Below, piece by piece: positions 1 to 11,900 of a DNA stretch of 64,000 nucleotides. The notes beneath the pieces are model-generated. The model was not told the DNA's origin, did no database searches, and was given only the letters and a program-made list of their open reading frames with translations. Numbering within the stretch: the stretch's first letter is position 1; every line of letters starts with the position of its first letter. The translations under genes were made by a program, and so were the position numbers. Origin of the DNA: Thinopyrum elongatum (taxonomy: Eukaryota > Streptophyta > Magnoliopsida > Poales > Poaceae). Location: contig CM022303.1 of assembly GCA_011799875.1 (NCBI GenBank), forward strand, positions 736,852,939-736,916,938, read 5' to 3'.

Positions 1-319
1 TCATGAAGAGTTCGTTGTAAAAGGTTACATCGATACAGTCTTCATCCATGCTCCAAGCGATTTTCGATTTAAATTGAGGGTTTTGTGTAACACACAATAT
101 GGTGGCACGGTAGTTGGAAATTGTTCCAAACAAGTTACTGTGGCGAATTCTATAACTGAGGCGAAGTATGTTACCGCTTTTAAAAGTGACAAACAAGATG
201 TTGAATCATATAGTTCTTTCATGAACTTAGTATGGTTCCAAGAAGGCTTTGGTCAATGGGACACTACTGCAAGTAGTTGCTCCATAACTCAGTCTGAGGA
301 ATGCAGGTTCGACCTATGA
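1..319 (+). pseudogene. Copia polyprotein C-terminal remnant (RNase H-like)
   Basis: The translation at 74-319 contains the segment GTVVGNCSKQVTVANSITEAKYV. It matches the shape of the conserved copia RNase H stretch, where a serine-lysine-glutamine group is followed by a threonine-glutamate-alanine-glutamate/lysine-tyrosine motif. RNase H removes the RNA strand during reverse transcription. The expected upstream domain is outside the window. Downstream, the reading stops at 319 without the usual C-terminal tail, so the remainder has been deleted or mutated. The first 73 bases read in the same sense (a KGYID-like segment) but are interrupted. It is clearly non-functional. Confidence 0.6.
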
Positions 320-547
320 TTCACATACATACGAGGCCAAGTCCACACAAAATATGAATTTTGTGAAAGCGTGAAAACGTGAAAACGTGAAAACGCGAGG
401 ATACGCAAAGATACACACGGAGCTGAAGTCGTCAGATCCGTTGGACATCAGGCTATACCACATGCGAAGCATATTTACACCGGTGTGCCACAGGTGTAAA
501 GTGCATTAGCATTAACTAGATTATTGACTCTAGTGCAAGTGGGAGTC

Positions 548-2681
548 TGTAGGAGATATGCCCTAGAGGCAATAATAAATGTTATTGATTATCTCCCTAT
601 TCATAATTAGGTTTATGTTCCATGCTATAACTGCTATGGTTCTCGAGTCTACAATAACCACGAGGCTCGGAGGAAGACTCATATGCACATGTGGAATAAT
701 AAACGGTAAAAAGTATTCCTAGTCTGGCCTCTGAGACTAGCTCAAGTGTTGCATGATGGTTCTGTTTTCCTGATCATGGGCATGACTATGCCGGCAACTT
801 TGAGGGCACAATGTTAGAAGAACATTTGTGTTGAATCGACCCGAATTGATGTTATGCTATGGGATACTTTCATCACAAGTTAATGGTTAATAACACAGAG
901 ATGGTTAACGTTTGCATGATTCCTCAGACCATGAGAGTATCGAGTTTCTTCATGCTTGATTCATGAACTTTGGGGTTTGTTAAACGTCATCCGTAAATGG
1001 GTGGCTATTACGGCGGCTTACGGGTTCATGGAAAAGTGTGTCAAGTAACTTGATAGCTCGAGATTGGGATTTGCTCCTCCGACGATGGAGAGATATCTCT
1101 GGGCCCTCTCGGTGTTACGGTATCCATCATCGTCTGGCCAGACACTTTGTGATTTGATCACGGGGATGCCGAAACATGGGAACGAGAAAAGAGAACAAAT
1201 ACCGGTAACGAGGTAACTGGCATTGTGGACAAGTTGTTGACCCACGGGGATGCCATCATGTGTCACCTCGGGTATTTGTAACATATCGCGAAGCAACAGG
1301 AATAGCACACGGCAACTGGAGGTTCACTCGAATATTCATTCGTGTGGGTATAGGGGTCAATATGGGTGTCCACGGCTCCGATGTTGATCATTGATCGGAA
1401 AGAGTTCCGGTCATGTCTATACTTCACCGAACCTATAGGGTCACATGCTTAAGGGTCATCTATCTGTTGAACGCTAGACAGGGAGTCTGAGAGAAAGTCA
1501 CCGAAAATGTTTCGGAGACAACGGAAGAGTTCCGAGAGAGAGAACACCGAAAGAGTTTCGGTAAAACCGAAAAGTTGTTTCGGAATATATTATTTGGTCA
1601 AAAAGGGTTTCGGCACCGCCTGGAAATTTTCAGAGGATGCCAGAACTGGTCTGGGAACTTCTGGGAATTTTCAGAGAGAAAAACCAGAAATGTTCCGAAA
1701 CTGCCGTAACCGCTGTTGATGCTTTCCGCTGATAAAAACCACCGCACCGAAAATGTTTCGGATCGTGCCCAGAATAATTTTAGAGGGTGCTAGAAATGTT
1801 CTGGGACCTTCTGGAATTTTTCAAAAAAAGTTTCACGGAAAACATCTTGTCTCAGCGCGAGGGGACAAGATCCCACGAATCGGGGTTGCATGTTTGGTGG
1901 CTTTTTGTCTAGGGAGCATGCATGTTTCATGCAGACATGTTGGTGGCTTACTGGGGGGGCCCCCCCATGGGGGGGGGGGGGACAAGATGTGGGCCGGCCC
2001 AAGGGCAGCCATGGTGGTGTCCCCTTGGTGCCCCCCTTGTGTTACCATTATGCCCTTTCATGTGTGACATGAAGCTTGGGTATTTTGGTATTTCAACATC
2101 CCACCCCACCCCTTCCCTTGGCCTATAAAAAGAGGAGTTGGGGCTGCCATCTCCTTCATCCCCTTGCTCTCATACTCATGCCATGCAATTATCTGGCTTC
2201 TCTCTCCCTCCCACGAAAAGAGTTTCGTAGAGCCGAAAGGCTGTCTGGGTCCGGTGGGAACTAGTTCTGGACGGCGAAGCCCTGCCAGATAGATGACACC
2301 GTATGTGTGCAACTCTGCAGAGAGGTCGTAGTTTCGATCTTAGTGCCCGTGGGGCTGTTCGTGAGTGCCTCCCGAAGGGCTGTCCATGTGACGGTCCGAG
2401 TTCTGTGAGTCCTCCCGAAGGGCTGTCCACGACACCGTCTGGGGACTGTCCGACCGCCTCCCAGAGGGCTGTCCGGGTGGCGGATGAGGGTATACATCCT
2501 CGCGGTTGGGAGGTTGTAAATGCTAGCTACGGGGATCTACACCGACAATCGTCATCGACTCTACTTCCGCTGTGCTACGAGTCGGTAACGAAATGATCAA
2601 AACCTTGTATGCAATCTCCATAGTGGTCCTGGGCTGGTGCGTAGGGTGGAAAATTTTTGTTTTCTGCTGCGTTACCCGACA
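548..2681 (+). repeat. Copia 3' LTR (BARE/Angela/WIS-like), 2.13 kb
   Basis: It begins TGTAGGAG and ends CCCGACA, so TG...CA termini are present. It is the longest copy of this LTR family in the window; others lie at 7804-26785 (split), 7735-32118 (split, minus), 50417-51622 (minus, truncated) and 61665-63639. Inside are a run of clustered TTTCGGAGA-type motifs (1500-1770), a G7C7 palindrome followed by a G12 run (about 1953-1981), a TATA box and a leader with GAAGGGCTGTCC repeats (2370-2480). Small frames inside it are not genes. Confidence 0.85.
2124..2130 (+). promoter_or_regulatory. TATA box of copia LTR
   Basis: TATAAAA lies about 560 bases before the LTR end, just after a C-rich stretch. 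The same element occurs at the matching place in the other family members (26113-26120 and 63114-63120). That conservation supports it as the U3/R promoter of the retrotransposon. Confidence 0.6.
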
Positions 2682-2812
2682 CTCCGAACAAGCACTTTTC
2701 TTTAATGCCTTTTAGCTAGGCATGAAGATTTCAATGATGCTCACATAGAAGTAAAGAATTGAAACGTAAAGGGAGCATCATGAGAAATATATCAAACACA
2801 TTTAATCCTAAC

Positions 2813-3526
2813 CTACTTCCTATGCATAGGGATGTTTTGAGCAAATAGTTTGTGGGAGCAAGAATCAACTAGCATAGGAAGGCAAAACAAGCATAACTTC
2901 AAAACTTTCAACACATAGAGAGGAAGCTTGATATTATTGCAACACCTACAAGCATATGATCCTCTCTCATAATAATTTTCAGTAGCATCATGAATGAATT
3001 CAACAATATTTCTATCACATAAAGCATTCTTTTCATGATCCACTAGCATAGCATTTTTATAACTCTCCACATAAACAAATTTATTTTCAACAATACTGGT
3101 GGGAGCAAACTCAACAAAATAACTATCATGTGATACTTGATTGGCATAATCCAATTGAAAATTAAAATCATGATGACAAGTTTCATGGTTATCATTATTC
3201 TTTATAGCATACATGTCACCACAATAATCATCATAAATAGGAGGCATGCAATCATTATAAAAAATTTCCACATCAAATCTTGGAGGACTAAAAATATCAT
3301 CTTCATGAAAAATAGCATCCCCAAGCTTAAGGCTTTGCATATCATTAGCATCATGGATATTCATAGAATTCATACTAACAACATTGCAATCATGCTCATC
3401 ATTCAAAGATTTTATGCCAAACATTTTATTAAATTCTTCTTCTACCAATTGAGCACAATTTTCGGAATCCTCATTTTCAAGGAAGACATTATAAAGATGA
3501 ATAATATGAGGCAACCTCAATTCCAT
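2813..3526 (-). CDS. Gypsy element ORF of unknown function (237 aa)
   Basis: An open frame of 237 codons starting MELRLPHIIHLYNVF lies about 130 bases after the primer site of the Athila-like element, in the element's sense. It is acidic and rich in Asn, Asp, Cys and His (for example YDDYCGDMYAIKNNDNHETCHH). No protease, zinc knuckle or polymerase motif is visible. Frames of this kind are common near one end of non-coding-rich Triticeae gypsy elements, but I cannot assign a function. It could be a gag-like or accessory protein remnant. The copia insertion begins about 130 bases past its stop. Confidence 0.45.
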   Translation of the reverse strand: MELRLPHIIHLYNVFLENEDSENCAQLVEEEFNKMFGIKSLNDEHDCNVVSMNSMNIHDANDMQSLKLGDAIFHEDDIFSPPRFDVEIFYNDCMPPIYDDYCGDMYAIKNNDNHETCHHDFNFQLDYANQVSHDSYFVEFAPTSIVENKFVYVESYKNAMLVDHEKNALCDRNIVEFIHDATENYYERGSYACRCCNNIKLPLYVLKVLKLCLFCLPMLVDSCSHKLFAQNIPMHRK

Positions 3527-3630
3527 ATATTTTTTTTGTACTTTTCTTTTTATAAAACCAAACTAGTGATAAACAAGAAACTAAAAGATTCGATTGCAAG
3601 CTCTAAAGATATACCATCAAGCACTCACCT

Positions 3631-3647
3631 CCCCGGCAATGGTGCCA
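3631..3647 (-). other. Primer-binding site of Athila-like element
   Basis: On the minus strand this reads TGGCACCATTGCCGGGG, beginning 10 bases inside the LTR end. It resembles the tRNA-Asp-type primer site known from Athila-like elements, with two changes from the usual form. Confidence 0.6.
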
Positions 3648-3657
3648 GAAAAGAGCA

Positions 3658-5313
3658 TGATGTGTACTACGCAACTTTATTCTTGTAGACTCGTGTTGGG
3701 CCTCCAAGCGCAGAGTTTTGTAGTTCAGCGGCAATTTTCCCTCAAGTGGATGACCTAAGGTTTATCAATCCGTGGTAGGCGCAGGTTGAAGATGGTATCT
3801 CTCGAACAACTCTGCAACTAAATACAAGAAATATCTTGTGTCCCCAACACACCAAATACAATGGTAAATTGTAGAGGTGCACTAGTTCGGCGAAGAGATG
3901 ATGATAAAAGTGTAGCATGGATAGTAGATATAGGTTTTTGTAATCTGAAAATATAAAAACAGCAAGGTAACAAAAATTAAACGGGCATAAAAACGGTATT
4001 GCAATGCTTAGTAACATGGCCTACGGTTCATACTTTCACTAGTGCGATTTCCCAACATTGTTGACATAGTTGAATCATATGTAAATCCCTCACGTGCGAC
4101 AAAGAGTTCACTCCAAAGTCACAAATGGCGGAGAACAAACGAAGAAATTGTTGTAGGGTACAAAATCACCTTAAAGTTATCCTTCCCGATCAATCTTATG
4201 AGCCATCCCCATTAATTGTCACGAACAGCCCTAGAGCTTGTACTAGAATAACACCTTAAGATACACATCAACCAAAACCCTAATGTCACCTAGGCACTCC
4301 AATGTCACCATGAGTACCCATGTGTTTGATTATATGATATGCATCACACAATCTCAGATTCATCTATTCAAACCAACACAAAGAACTTCAAAGAGTGCCC
4401 CAAAGTTTCAAACGGAAAGTCAAGACGAAAACATGTGCCAACCCTTATGCAAAAATCCCCATGGTCACGGAACACACAAGTTAATCACCAAATAATACAT
4501 CAAGTGACTCAAGTGAATATCCCATTATCACCACAGATATCCATATGCAAGATATACATCAAGTGTTCTCAAATCCTTAAAGACTCAATCCGATAAGAAA
4601 ACTTTAAAGGGAAAACTCAATTCATCACTAGAAGATAGAGAGGGGAAACCTCCATATGAATCATCTATATCAACAAAGCTCACGATACATCAAGATCGTG
4701 CCATCTCAAGAACACGAGAGAGAGACATCAAACACATAGCTACTGGTACAAACCCTTAGCCCCGAGGGTGAACTACTCCCTCCTCATCATGGAGACTGCC
4801 GGGATGATGAAGATGGCCTCCGGTGATGCCTTCACCCCTCCGGCAGGGTGCCGAAAAAGGGCTGTAGATGAGATCGTGGAGGTACAGAGGCTTGCGGTGG
4901 CGTAAAAACTCATCTAGGTTAACTTTCGAGGGTTTCTGAATATATATGATTTTTCAGCGTTGGAATCACGCGAAGAGGGGCCTCAGGGGGCCCCCACACC
5001 ACTAGGGCGCGCCAGGGGGGTGGCGCGCCCCTGTGCTGTGTGGGGCCCCTATGGCTCCTCTGGCCTCCTCCCGAAGATTCGTGGGTTCATTTTCCTCCAG
5101 AAAAAATTGTCAAAAAGTTTCGCTGAATTTGGACTTCATTTGATATGGATTTTCTGGAAAACCAAAAACAAGCAGAAAACAACAACTGGCACTGGGCACT
5201 AGGTCAATATGTTAGTCCATGAAAATCATATAAAAGCCATATAAAAGTGCACCAAAACCATACAAAACTATAGTAAACATGGCATAAATTATAGATAAAT
5301 TTGAGACGTATCA
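3658..5313 (-). repeat. Gypsy 5' LTR (minus strand), 1.66 kb
   Basis: On the minus strand it starts TGATACGTCTC at 5313 and ends TACACATCA at 3658. The end region contains a conserved stretch (CCACTTGAGGG, GGAGGCCCAA) that is also seen in the LTRs at 53560-55835. No gene is present; frames inside it are incidental. Confidence 0.75.
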
Positions 5314-5749
5314 TTCCTCCTGTAATGTCCACTATTGTAATCCAACGGTTTTATCCAATATATGATTTCTTCCTCTCATGAGTATATTCTCTTATTTTTT
5401 TCATATATGTGGAGCATTAATTCAATTGATTGCAATATATATAATAATAATAATCACATTATATATGTACCAACACATGAAGTATTTGCAAATTTACTGT
5501 TGCCAAGCAATGAGATTTGGATTCCTGTACATTGAGCACCAACATATAAAAGTGTAGTAAAAGTCGGTTTTATGTGTTGTACTCTTGCAACGGTCCCTTT
5601 TACCAACGGCTGTATAAGCGTTGCATTACGCGCTAGCAACACTGGATAAGGCTACGCATCCAAAACCGTTGGTAAAGATACTAGCAACGCATATATGGAC
5701 TCTTAGATACGTAAAAAAGCATTGCCGTAGGAGGAGTCCTGTTGTAGTG
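5314..5749. mobile_element. Probable CACTA transposon end
   Basis: The right edge reads CCTGTTGTAGTG; on the minus strand this is CACTACAACAGGACTCC, the form of a CACTA-superfamily terminal repeat. Just inside are short repeats in both directions (ACCGTTGGTAAA at about 5661-5680 against TTTACCAACGG at about 5598-5608; GCAACGC and GCGTTGC), as expected for subterminal repeats. I found no matching left terminus; the gypsy LTR at 5313 probably truncated it. The AT-rich part at 5314-5450 shows nothing else. Confidence 0.4.
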
Positions 5750-7734
5750 AGTGTATAAAACTCTAAATTGAATTATGAAAATAAATACAGAGGTGATACG
5801 CTGATGAAAATTATAGTAACTTTTACAAAGTTCCAGCACGTATCATAATCTCATTTCCAGCTAGTCCCTTAGGCCATAGTAGTTCTTGCATCAAGTTGCA
5901 ACAGAATGCAATCGAACGGGTATCCCTATGATCAACTTTTAATCACAATACCCAAGAATTACATCTTTGACCAGCCTTCTATACATTTATAAGTCATATG
6001 ACATTCATACCTGAGCTGGACCTTTCAGTCTCCTTTCTACTGCCTTTCTACTTCTTAAAGTTTTACTTTCAATGTTTTTCCTACTCTTAGAAGAAACACC
6101 CAACTTTAAGAGTGGCGTCAGCCCCAGACTTCCTAGGCGTGTGAGTCTCACTTACACCCTTCGGACTTCTCCTTTCTCTATAAGTTGTTGTTTTATTCAC
6201 CATCATCACATGACTGGCATTCTTCTGGATCCCGTCTTATCAGTCTAATGCATAGTAAACACTTCACTAATACTCACAAACAAACATTGCTTTGGATATC
6301 TCATATCTTTTAGCCTTTCTTTGAATCTGAAACTAATTTTCAGTTCTATGAATATCTCACAACTATCCCAAACTTTTGAAGTTCAGGTCTCATGGAAGCA
6401 AACATATTGCACTTGATCATAACGGAACTCTAGCTTTTGGATCGAAGGAGGAGAGTCACATCATCCATAGCATTAGCGGGAGAATACTGAAAGCATGCGA
6501 TAGGACAGCTTTTCAATTTTAATAGGGAAGGTGGAAACACGAGCCAATATTCTACAACTATTATGCAAATTACACTTAGACAATGTTCATAATTAATTGC
6601 ACTGAGAATTAAACAATTTAATTCTAAAGTGCGCTTCCACTCAAATCAATATCTCTCATAATTGATTGTGAGTGATTCAAGACCCATATTTCAATTCAAG
6701 GCCATTGATGGAAACATCACTGATGATGGGAATTTCAATCGGCAGGCCAACTTACCGATCACATCTCTGCAATTCATAATAGCATGATATGGTATAGCCC
6801 CTTCTTTCGGAGAAGGATTCATCGTCTTCGCGAAAATACAAAAAAACATTGCTGTGGCAGAACTTTTCTGCCAAAGCCTGTTTCTTTCTTTTTCTCCATC
6901 TTCGGCTTTTGCGTCGGTGTCCACCTTCGCAAAGCTTGTCACTGCCTTGTCGATGCAATAAATAATACCGCTATCTCTATAGCTAATAAAATAATGCATT
7001 ACAACAAGGTTGACACGCATGTCATTTAAAGTTACAATCATATGGCTCCAACCATCATGCCGAATCATGACACGCAGGTCATGTTAATTAATTTACATCA
7101 TATAGTCATCTCATACATAATCAAATTAAATATGATGAAGACTATACCACATCTAATGCACATGCATCCTGCAAAACCAAATCAGATGCCTCTAATCTGT
7201 TTATACAAGATTTTATTTTATGTGGCTTCAAAGTTTTCGATACAAACCGAAGCTACAAACATCCATCATCAAGTATGATTATTCAAGTCACTAGATTAAC
7301 TTTATGGGGTGTACGAAACACGAGATAAAAAATCTCAAGCCTCATACTGAACTTCGTCATACGCAAGAACCCCGTGCAGATTATATCTGCATTGCCCTTT
7401 TGTCTGCGAAACATTCATCTTTCTTAACTATGGCGGAACCCAAAGAACTGAAGCACATCATTGATCTATCAACTAGCATACTCAGGAGCAGCATAGAATG
7501 ATTGCAGATTGCCAGAACTTTGTACCAAAATTCCACCACGCCGTCAAGATCAGAACTACACAAATTCAAGGGAAACAACAAGAACATCAGGTAATAGATT
7601 TCATCTACTACCCGCATAAATATTTTTTAGCAACAAATCTTATCTACTAAAAAATTATATTGTGCAAAACCCATACATCTCATGTATTCTAAATCATAAT
7701 CTGCATCTATGCATAGCACGGCTCATGATGCCAC
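5750..7734. other. Unassigned AT-rich region
   Basis: About 2 kb with no LTR, terminal repeat or long frame that I recognise. The only suggestive content is two exon-like stretches on the minus strand (6756-6941 and about 7381-7555). It may be old unique sequence or an intron-rich gene fragment. Confidence 0.4.
6756..6941 (-). pseudogene. Exon-like fragment, unknown gene
   Basis: Read on the minus strand, a 186-base open stretch lies between a plausible acceptor (GACAAGGCAG at 6951-6942) and a strong plant donor (GGTAAGT, 6756-6750). It can be translated as a hydrophilic segment containing DTDAKAEDGEKERNRLWQK followed by NPSPKEGAIPYHAIMNC. The length is divisible by three. I do not recognise the family. 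A second open stretch at about 7381-7555, also minus strand, follows TTGTGTAG and could be an earlier exon of the same broken gene. This is inference from splice-like signals only. Confidence 0.25.
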
Positions 7735-7803
7735 TGTAGGGTAATGTAGCAGAAAACAAAAAATTCTGTCCTACGCACCAGCCTAGGACCACTATGAAGA
7801 TGA
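7735..7803 (-). repeat. Minus-strand copia LTR, segment 1 (LTR 3' end)
   Basis: This is the reverse complement of the last 69 bases of the BARE/Angela-like LTR (compare 2605-2681). It is cut at 7803 by the plus-strand solo LTR; the LTR resumes at 26786. The last five bases, GATGA, form the left site duplication of that insertion. Confidence 0.8.
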
Positions 7804-8964
7804 TGTAGGAGATATGCACTAGAGGAAATAATAAATGTTATTACTTATCTCCATGTTCGTAATTATTTATCTCGAGTCTACAATAACCACAAGGCTCGGA
7901 GGAAAACTCATATGCACGTGTGGAATAATAAACGGTAAAATGTATTCCTAGTCATGCCTCTAAGACTAGCTCAAGTTTTACATGATGATTATGTTTTCCT
8001 GATCATGGGCATGTCTATGCCGACAACTTTGTGGACACTATGATAGAAGAACATTTGTGATGAATTGACCGAATTGATGTTATGCTATGAGATACATTCG
8101 TCACAAGTTAATTGTTAATAACACAGAAAAAGTTAATGTTTGCATAATTCCTTAGACCATGAGAGTATCGAGTAGCTTCACACTTGCTTCATGAACTTTG
8201 GGGTTTGTTAAATGTCATCCATAACAGGGTGGATATTACGGTGGCTTATGGGTTCATGGAAAAGTATGACAAGGGACTAGATAGTTCAAGATTGAGATTT
8301 GCTCCTATGACATTGGAGAGATATTCTTGGGGCCCTCTTGATGTTACAGTATCCACCATCATCTGGCCAGACACAGTGTGATTTGATCACAGGGATGCCG
8401 GAATGCGGGAACGAGCAGAGAGAACAAAAACCGGTAACAAGGAATAGCACACGGCAACTATAGGTTCACATGAATTATCAGTCGTGTGGGTATAAGGATA
8501 AATATGGATGCCCACAATTCCGCTATTGATCCTTGATTGGAAAGAGTTCCGGTCATGACTATATTACACCGAACCTACAGGGTCACACACTTAAGGGTCA
8601 TCTATCTGCTGAGTACTAGATAGGGAGTCAGGAAAAAGTCACCAGAAAAATTTCAGAGACACTGGAATAGATCCAGAGAGAAAGTCAATGCAAAAATTTC
8701 AGAGACGACAAGAAAGTTCTAGTGTGAAAACCAAAAACGTTCTGGAGAAAAATCATCATACGACTCATCCAAAATTATTTTAGGGGGTGCCGAAAATGTT
8801 CTGGACCTTCAGATTTTTTTTCGGATTAAACAGACGAGGAGAATATTTCAAGAATAGTGCCATCAATAGTGGGGTGAACAGTGGAAACACTATTAGGAGA
8901 AAATATCTCATGAATAGTGTCAACACTATTATGAGGGCATTTCGGTACTTTCAAGTTGCCTCTA
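7804..8964 (+). repeat. Plus-strand copia solo LTR, left half
   Basis: Starts TGTAGGAGATATGCACTAG and follows the family LTR until 8964, where the gypsy array interrupts it. The last five bases (CTCTA, 8960-8964) are the left site duplication of the array. The right half is 26092-26785. Removing the array gives an LTR of about 1.85 kb flanked by GATGA (7799-7803) and GATGC (26786-26790). No internal region, polypurine tract or primer site is attached, so it is a solo LTR left by LTR-LTR recombination. Confidence 0.85.
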
Positions 8965-11900
8965 TGTAACACCCCCAGTGGTTAACTACAGTAATCCCAT
9001 TTTGATTATGCCACGTCAGCATGATTAACAGTGCATGATCATCATTTGCATCATAATGCATTTCAGCTTCTAACTCAAAATCCAAATTTAAATGAAAGTG
9101 GAAAATGAAAGTTGTTCAAACTGGAAAACCAAAATGTGCCTCATGTTGCAAATATTCCCATAGCATTTGTAAAAATGATTGCAACATTAGTTGAAATTGT
9201 AAAAGGACTCGAACAACTAGAAACAGCAGCAACATAGCACTATTCAATCCTTTTTCAATTTAAATAAAATCCAAACAAAAAGATATGGACCCCAAACCAA
9301 TTTCTAGCAGTGACAAATAATACACTGTAAATAATGGAGCAAGTCTCATATTTTACAAAAGTCTTTTGGACTAAAAATAAAAGACAAAACAGAAAAAGGA
9401 ATAAAGAAAAACAGAAAAAGATCAAAAGGCCGTCCAGGCCGCCAGGCTGGCCCACCCCATCCCTATAATCCCCTCACCCCCCAGCAAACCCTAACCCCGA
9501 ACCCCACTCCTCCCCTCGCTCCCTCCCTCTCTCTGTGGATCGGGATCGAGCCCGATCCCAGCGCCGCGCCCGCCCCCTCCCTCTGCTCCGGCTAGCTCCG
9601 CTCGCGCGCCAGTGCGGGCCACCGCCGCTCACCGTCCCTGAAGCCACCTCGACGCCGCCTCGCCCCTCCTCATCTCTCGTGCTACGCCCGCCTGAGGCCA
9701 CGGCCTCGCCTCGTCGCCCGGCCCGATCCCGTCGTCGTTCGCCGCCGCCCGGAGGCCTCCCTCCCTCGCCGGACACGCCTCCCCGTCTCCTCCCCGCCGG
9801 ACTGCCACGTCCCCTGCGCCGCCTCCTCCGGCCACCCTCCCCGAGCACGCTGCCCGTCCCTGCGCCCCGCTGTGAGGGCCACCTCCTCCCCTCTCTTCCT
9901 TCGCCTCCCCGCCTCCGGCCGCCGCCCGGCCCGCGCGTGCTCCGGCCGCGCCCCGCCGCCCGCTCGCCCACGCGCGCCCGTCGCGCGCGACCACGCCCAG
10001 GCCGGCCCCGCTCGTCGCCTCTGCCCACGCCCGCTGCTGCAGCCGCGTGCGCAGCTCTGCTGCCCCGGCTCCACCGCGCCGCCGCTCGCCGTCCGACGGG
10101 CCACCGCGCCCGGCCGCCCCTGCCCCGCCCGCGCTCGCCTCCCGCCCGCGCGCGGCCCCACTCACGCCGGCGCCCGTCTCCGCCTCACCCGCTGGCCGCA
10201 CCCGTGCGCCCGTATGTGCACCGGACATGTCCGGTGCCCAAACGGGCACAACCCGGACATGTCCGGCCGTGCCACTGACCGGTGGGCCCTGCCCCCCCTG
10301 AGGCAATGACAGATGGGGCCCAGCCCCTAAAAACGAATTAAAAGAAAATGTAATAAAAAAAAAATAATAGTTAAAATAAATAAAAATAAAAATAATTAAA
10401 CTAATTAATTAATTAATTAGTTAATTAATCCTGATTAGGTTAATTTAATTAAGTAGTTAGTGTTAATTAAACAATAATTTAATTAGTTAATCACTAATTA
10501 ATCTAACAGCCTATGACAGGTGGGACCCACTGGTCCTGACGTCATGCTGACGTCAGCAAGACACTGTTTCGGATAATGTTAATTTAAATAATTAATTAAA
10601 TTCCAGAAATTAATAAAAACTTTAGAAAATCATATAAAATAATCCGTAGCTCAGATGAAAATACTTTGTACATGAAAGTTGCTCAGAACGACGAGACGAA
10701 TCTGAATACGCGGTCCGTTCGTCCGCCACACGTCTCTAACTATCCGAACATGCAACCGTTCCCCTCCGGTCATCTGTCTAACAAATGTCCGGAACCGGGA
10801 AAACATTCCCGGATGGATTCCTCCTTCCTCGGTGACGTGCAACCATACGTTAGGACACACCCGGCACTGCATTTTGTCATGCCGTACTTTGCGTTGCTCA
10901 TGTTTGCTCTATATTTATACTGTTTCCTCCCCCTCTTCTCTCTCGATAGCCCCCGACCCCGACGTCGTCCCCGAGACCGACGCAGCTCCGGAGCCCGAAG
11001 ACACCATAGACGACCTTGCCCTTGCCGCCGAGCAACCAGGCAAGCCCCTCCCTTGAGCATACCGATATCGCCCATTCTAATTTCTCATGCTTGCATTAGA
11101 ATTACTGCTGCTGCTGCTTTACCTATTCTGATGCATAGCCTGTTCATTGTAACCTGCTGTTGATAATTACCTACATATCCTAAACTGTTTAGTCTAGGCT
11201 GGGTAGAGACCTATCAGTGACCCCACTTATCCCGACTGCCGCGCTGGATCGTCAGAAGACCCGATCAACGGGATTGAAGACCAGGCCCCGACACCGCACA
11301 TCACCCCCCCTTAGTTGTAACGACACTGCAGCATTACTATCGAGTGTCGAGGGTGAAACCTCATGTAGCACTTCTGATGTTAACTCTGTAGAGTAGTTAT
11401 TCGGTCGTGGTCATCGAGGGTGATTCCTCCTTCACCGCTTCCGATAACGACGCTGTCGTACAACACCTCAAGTGTGGACCCAGTGAGGGTGATTCCTCCT
11501 AGTTCATCTTGACGGATACATCGAGTGGGAATTCAATGAGGGTGATACCTCGGATTCCCTGATGTTATGGACACACGGATACTTGGACTTTACAATGTTA
11601 CTTGGAAAGGCGGGTCGACCCTGAGGGGTACCCGCGTGTGATGTGAAGGTGGGTTGCCAGTGTGGTGCCCGAGTGGTGAATACGAGGCGCGGCCGGGCAT
11701 TCTTGGCCCTTGCCGCAAGTCCTCGAGACGGGGCGACGGGGTCACATCTTTCGTGAGTCTCTGCTCGTTTCCGCAAGCCCCTAGTCCTAGCGATTTGGAT
11801 ATTTGATCCGAGCAGGCCTCTGGTCTGATAGCACTAACCATCACGTGGGCATAGTATGGGCGTTCTGCATCGTAGCATCAGCCGAAAGCTCTGTCAGACG

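Larger units (their letters stand above)
1..2681 (+). mobile_element. Ty1/copia retrotransposon, 3' part (internal remnant plus 3' LTR)
   Basis: The window opens inside a copia element. A degenerate RNase H remnant is followed by about 230 bases of non-coding DNA, a short purine-rich tract next to the LTR (about 537-547, GTGGGAGTC) and a complete LTR from 548. The LTR start TGTAGGAGATATGCCCTAG resembles the BARE/Angela/WIS group of Triticeae. The 5' half lies outside the window. The DNA to the right (2682 onward) is the inside of a minus-strand gypsy element, so this copia element probably landed in it. The expected 5-bp duplication (right copy would be CTCCG, 2682-2686) cannot be tested here. 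Family name is by likeness only. Confidence 0.8.
2682..5313 (-). mobile_element. Athila-like Ty3/gypsy retrotransposon, 5' part
   Basis: Read on the minus strand, this is a 5' LTR (5313 to 3658), a short leader with a primer-binding site and the start of the internal region, cut off at 2682 by the copia element. The LTR start TGATACGTCTC and the internal leader ending in a GGGGAGGTGAG-like stretch are typical of Athila-type elements abundant in Triticeae (Sabrina/WHAM group by likeness). The rest of the element lies left of the window. Confidence 0.75.

Noticed and set aside
1950..1985. G7C7 and G12 runs as a functional quadruplex element
   Set aside because: Position and length vary between LTR copies (compare 62891-62904 and 27328-27340), so it looks like unstable simple sequence.
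3137..3688. 183-codon plus-strand frame
   Set aside because: AT-rich shadow of the minus-strand gypsy frame, running into the primer site and LTR end.
5330..5345. CACTATTGTAATCC as left end of the CACTA element
   Set aside because: Beyond CACTA it does not match the right terminus, and no 3-bp duplication is visible.
9474..10309. Long overlapping frames on both strands (up to 247 codons) in the GC-rich LTR block, repeated at 16026-16812 and 22527-23362
   Set aside because: Low-complexity Arg/Pro/Gly/Ala readings in several frames at once, inside an LTR, changed by the indels among LTR copies.
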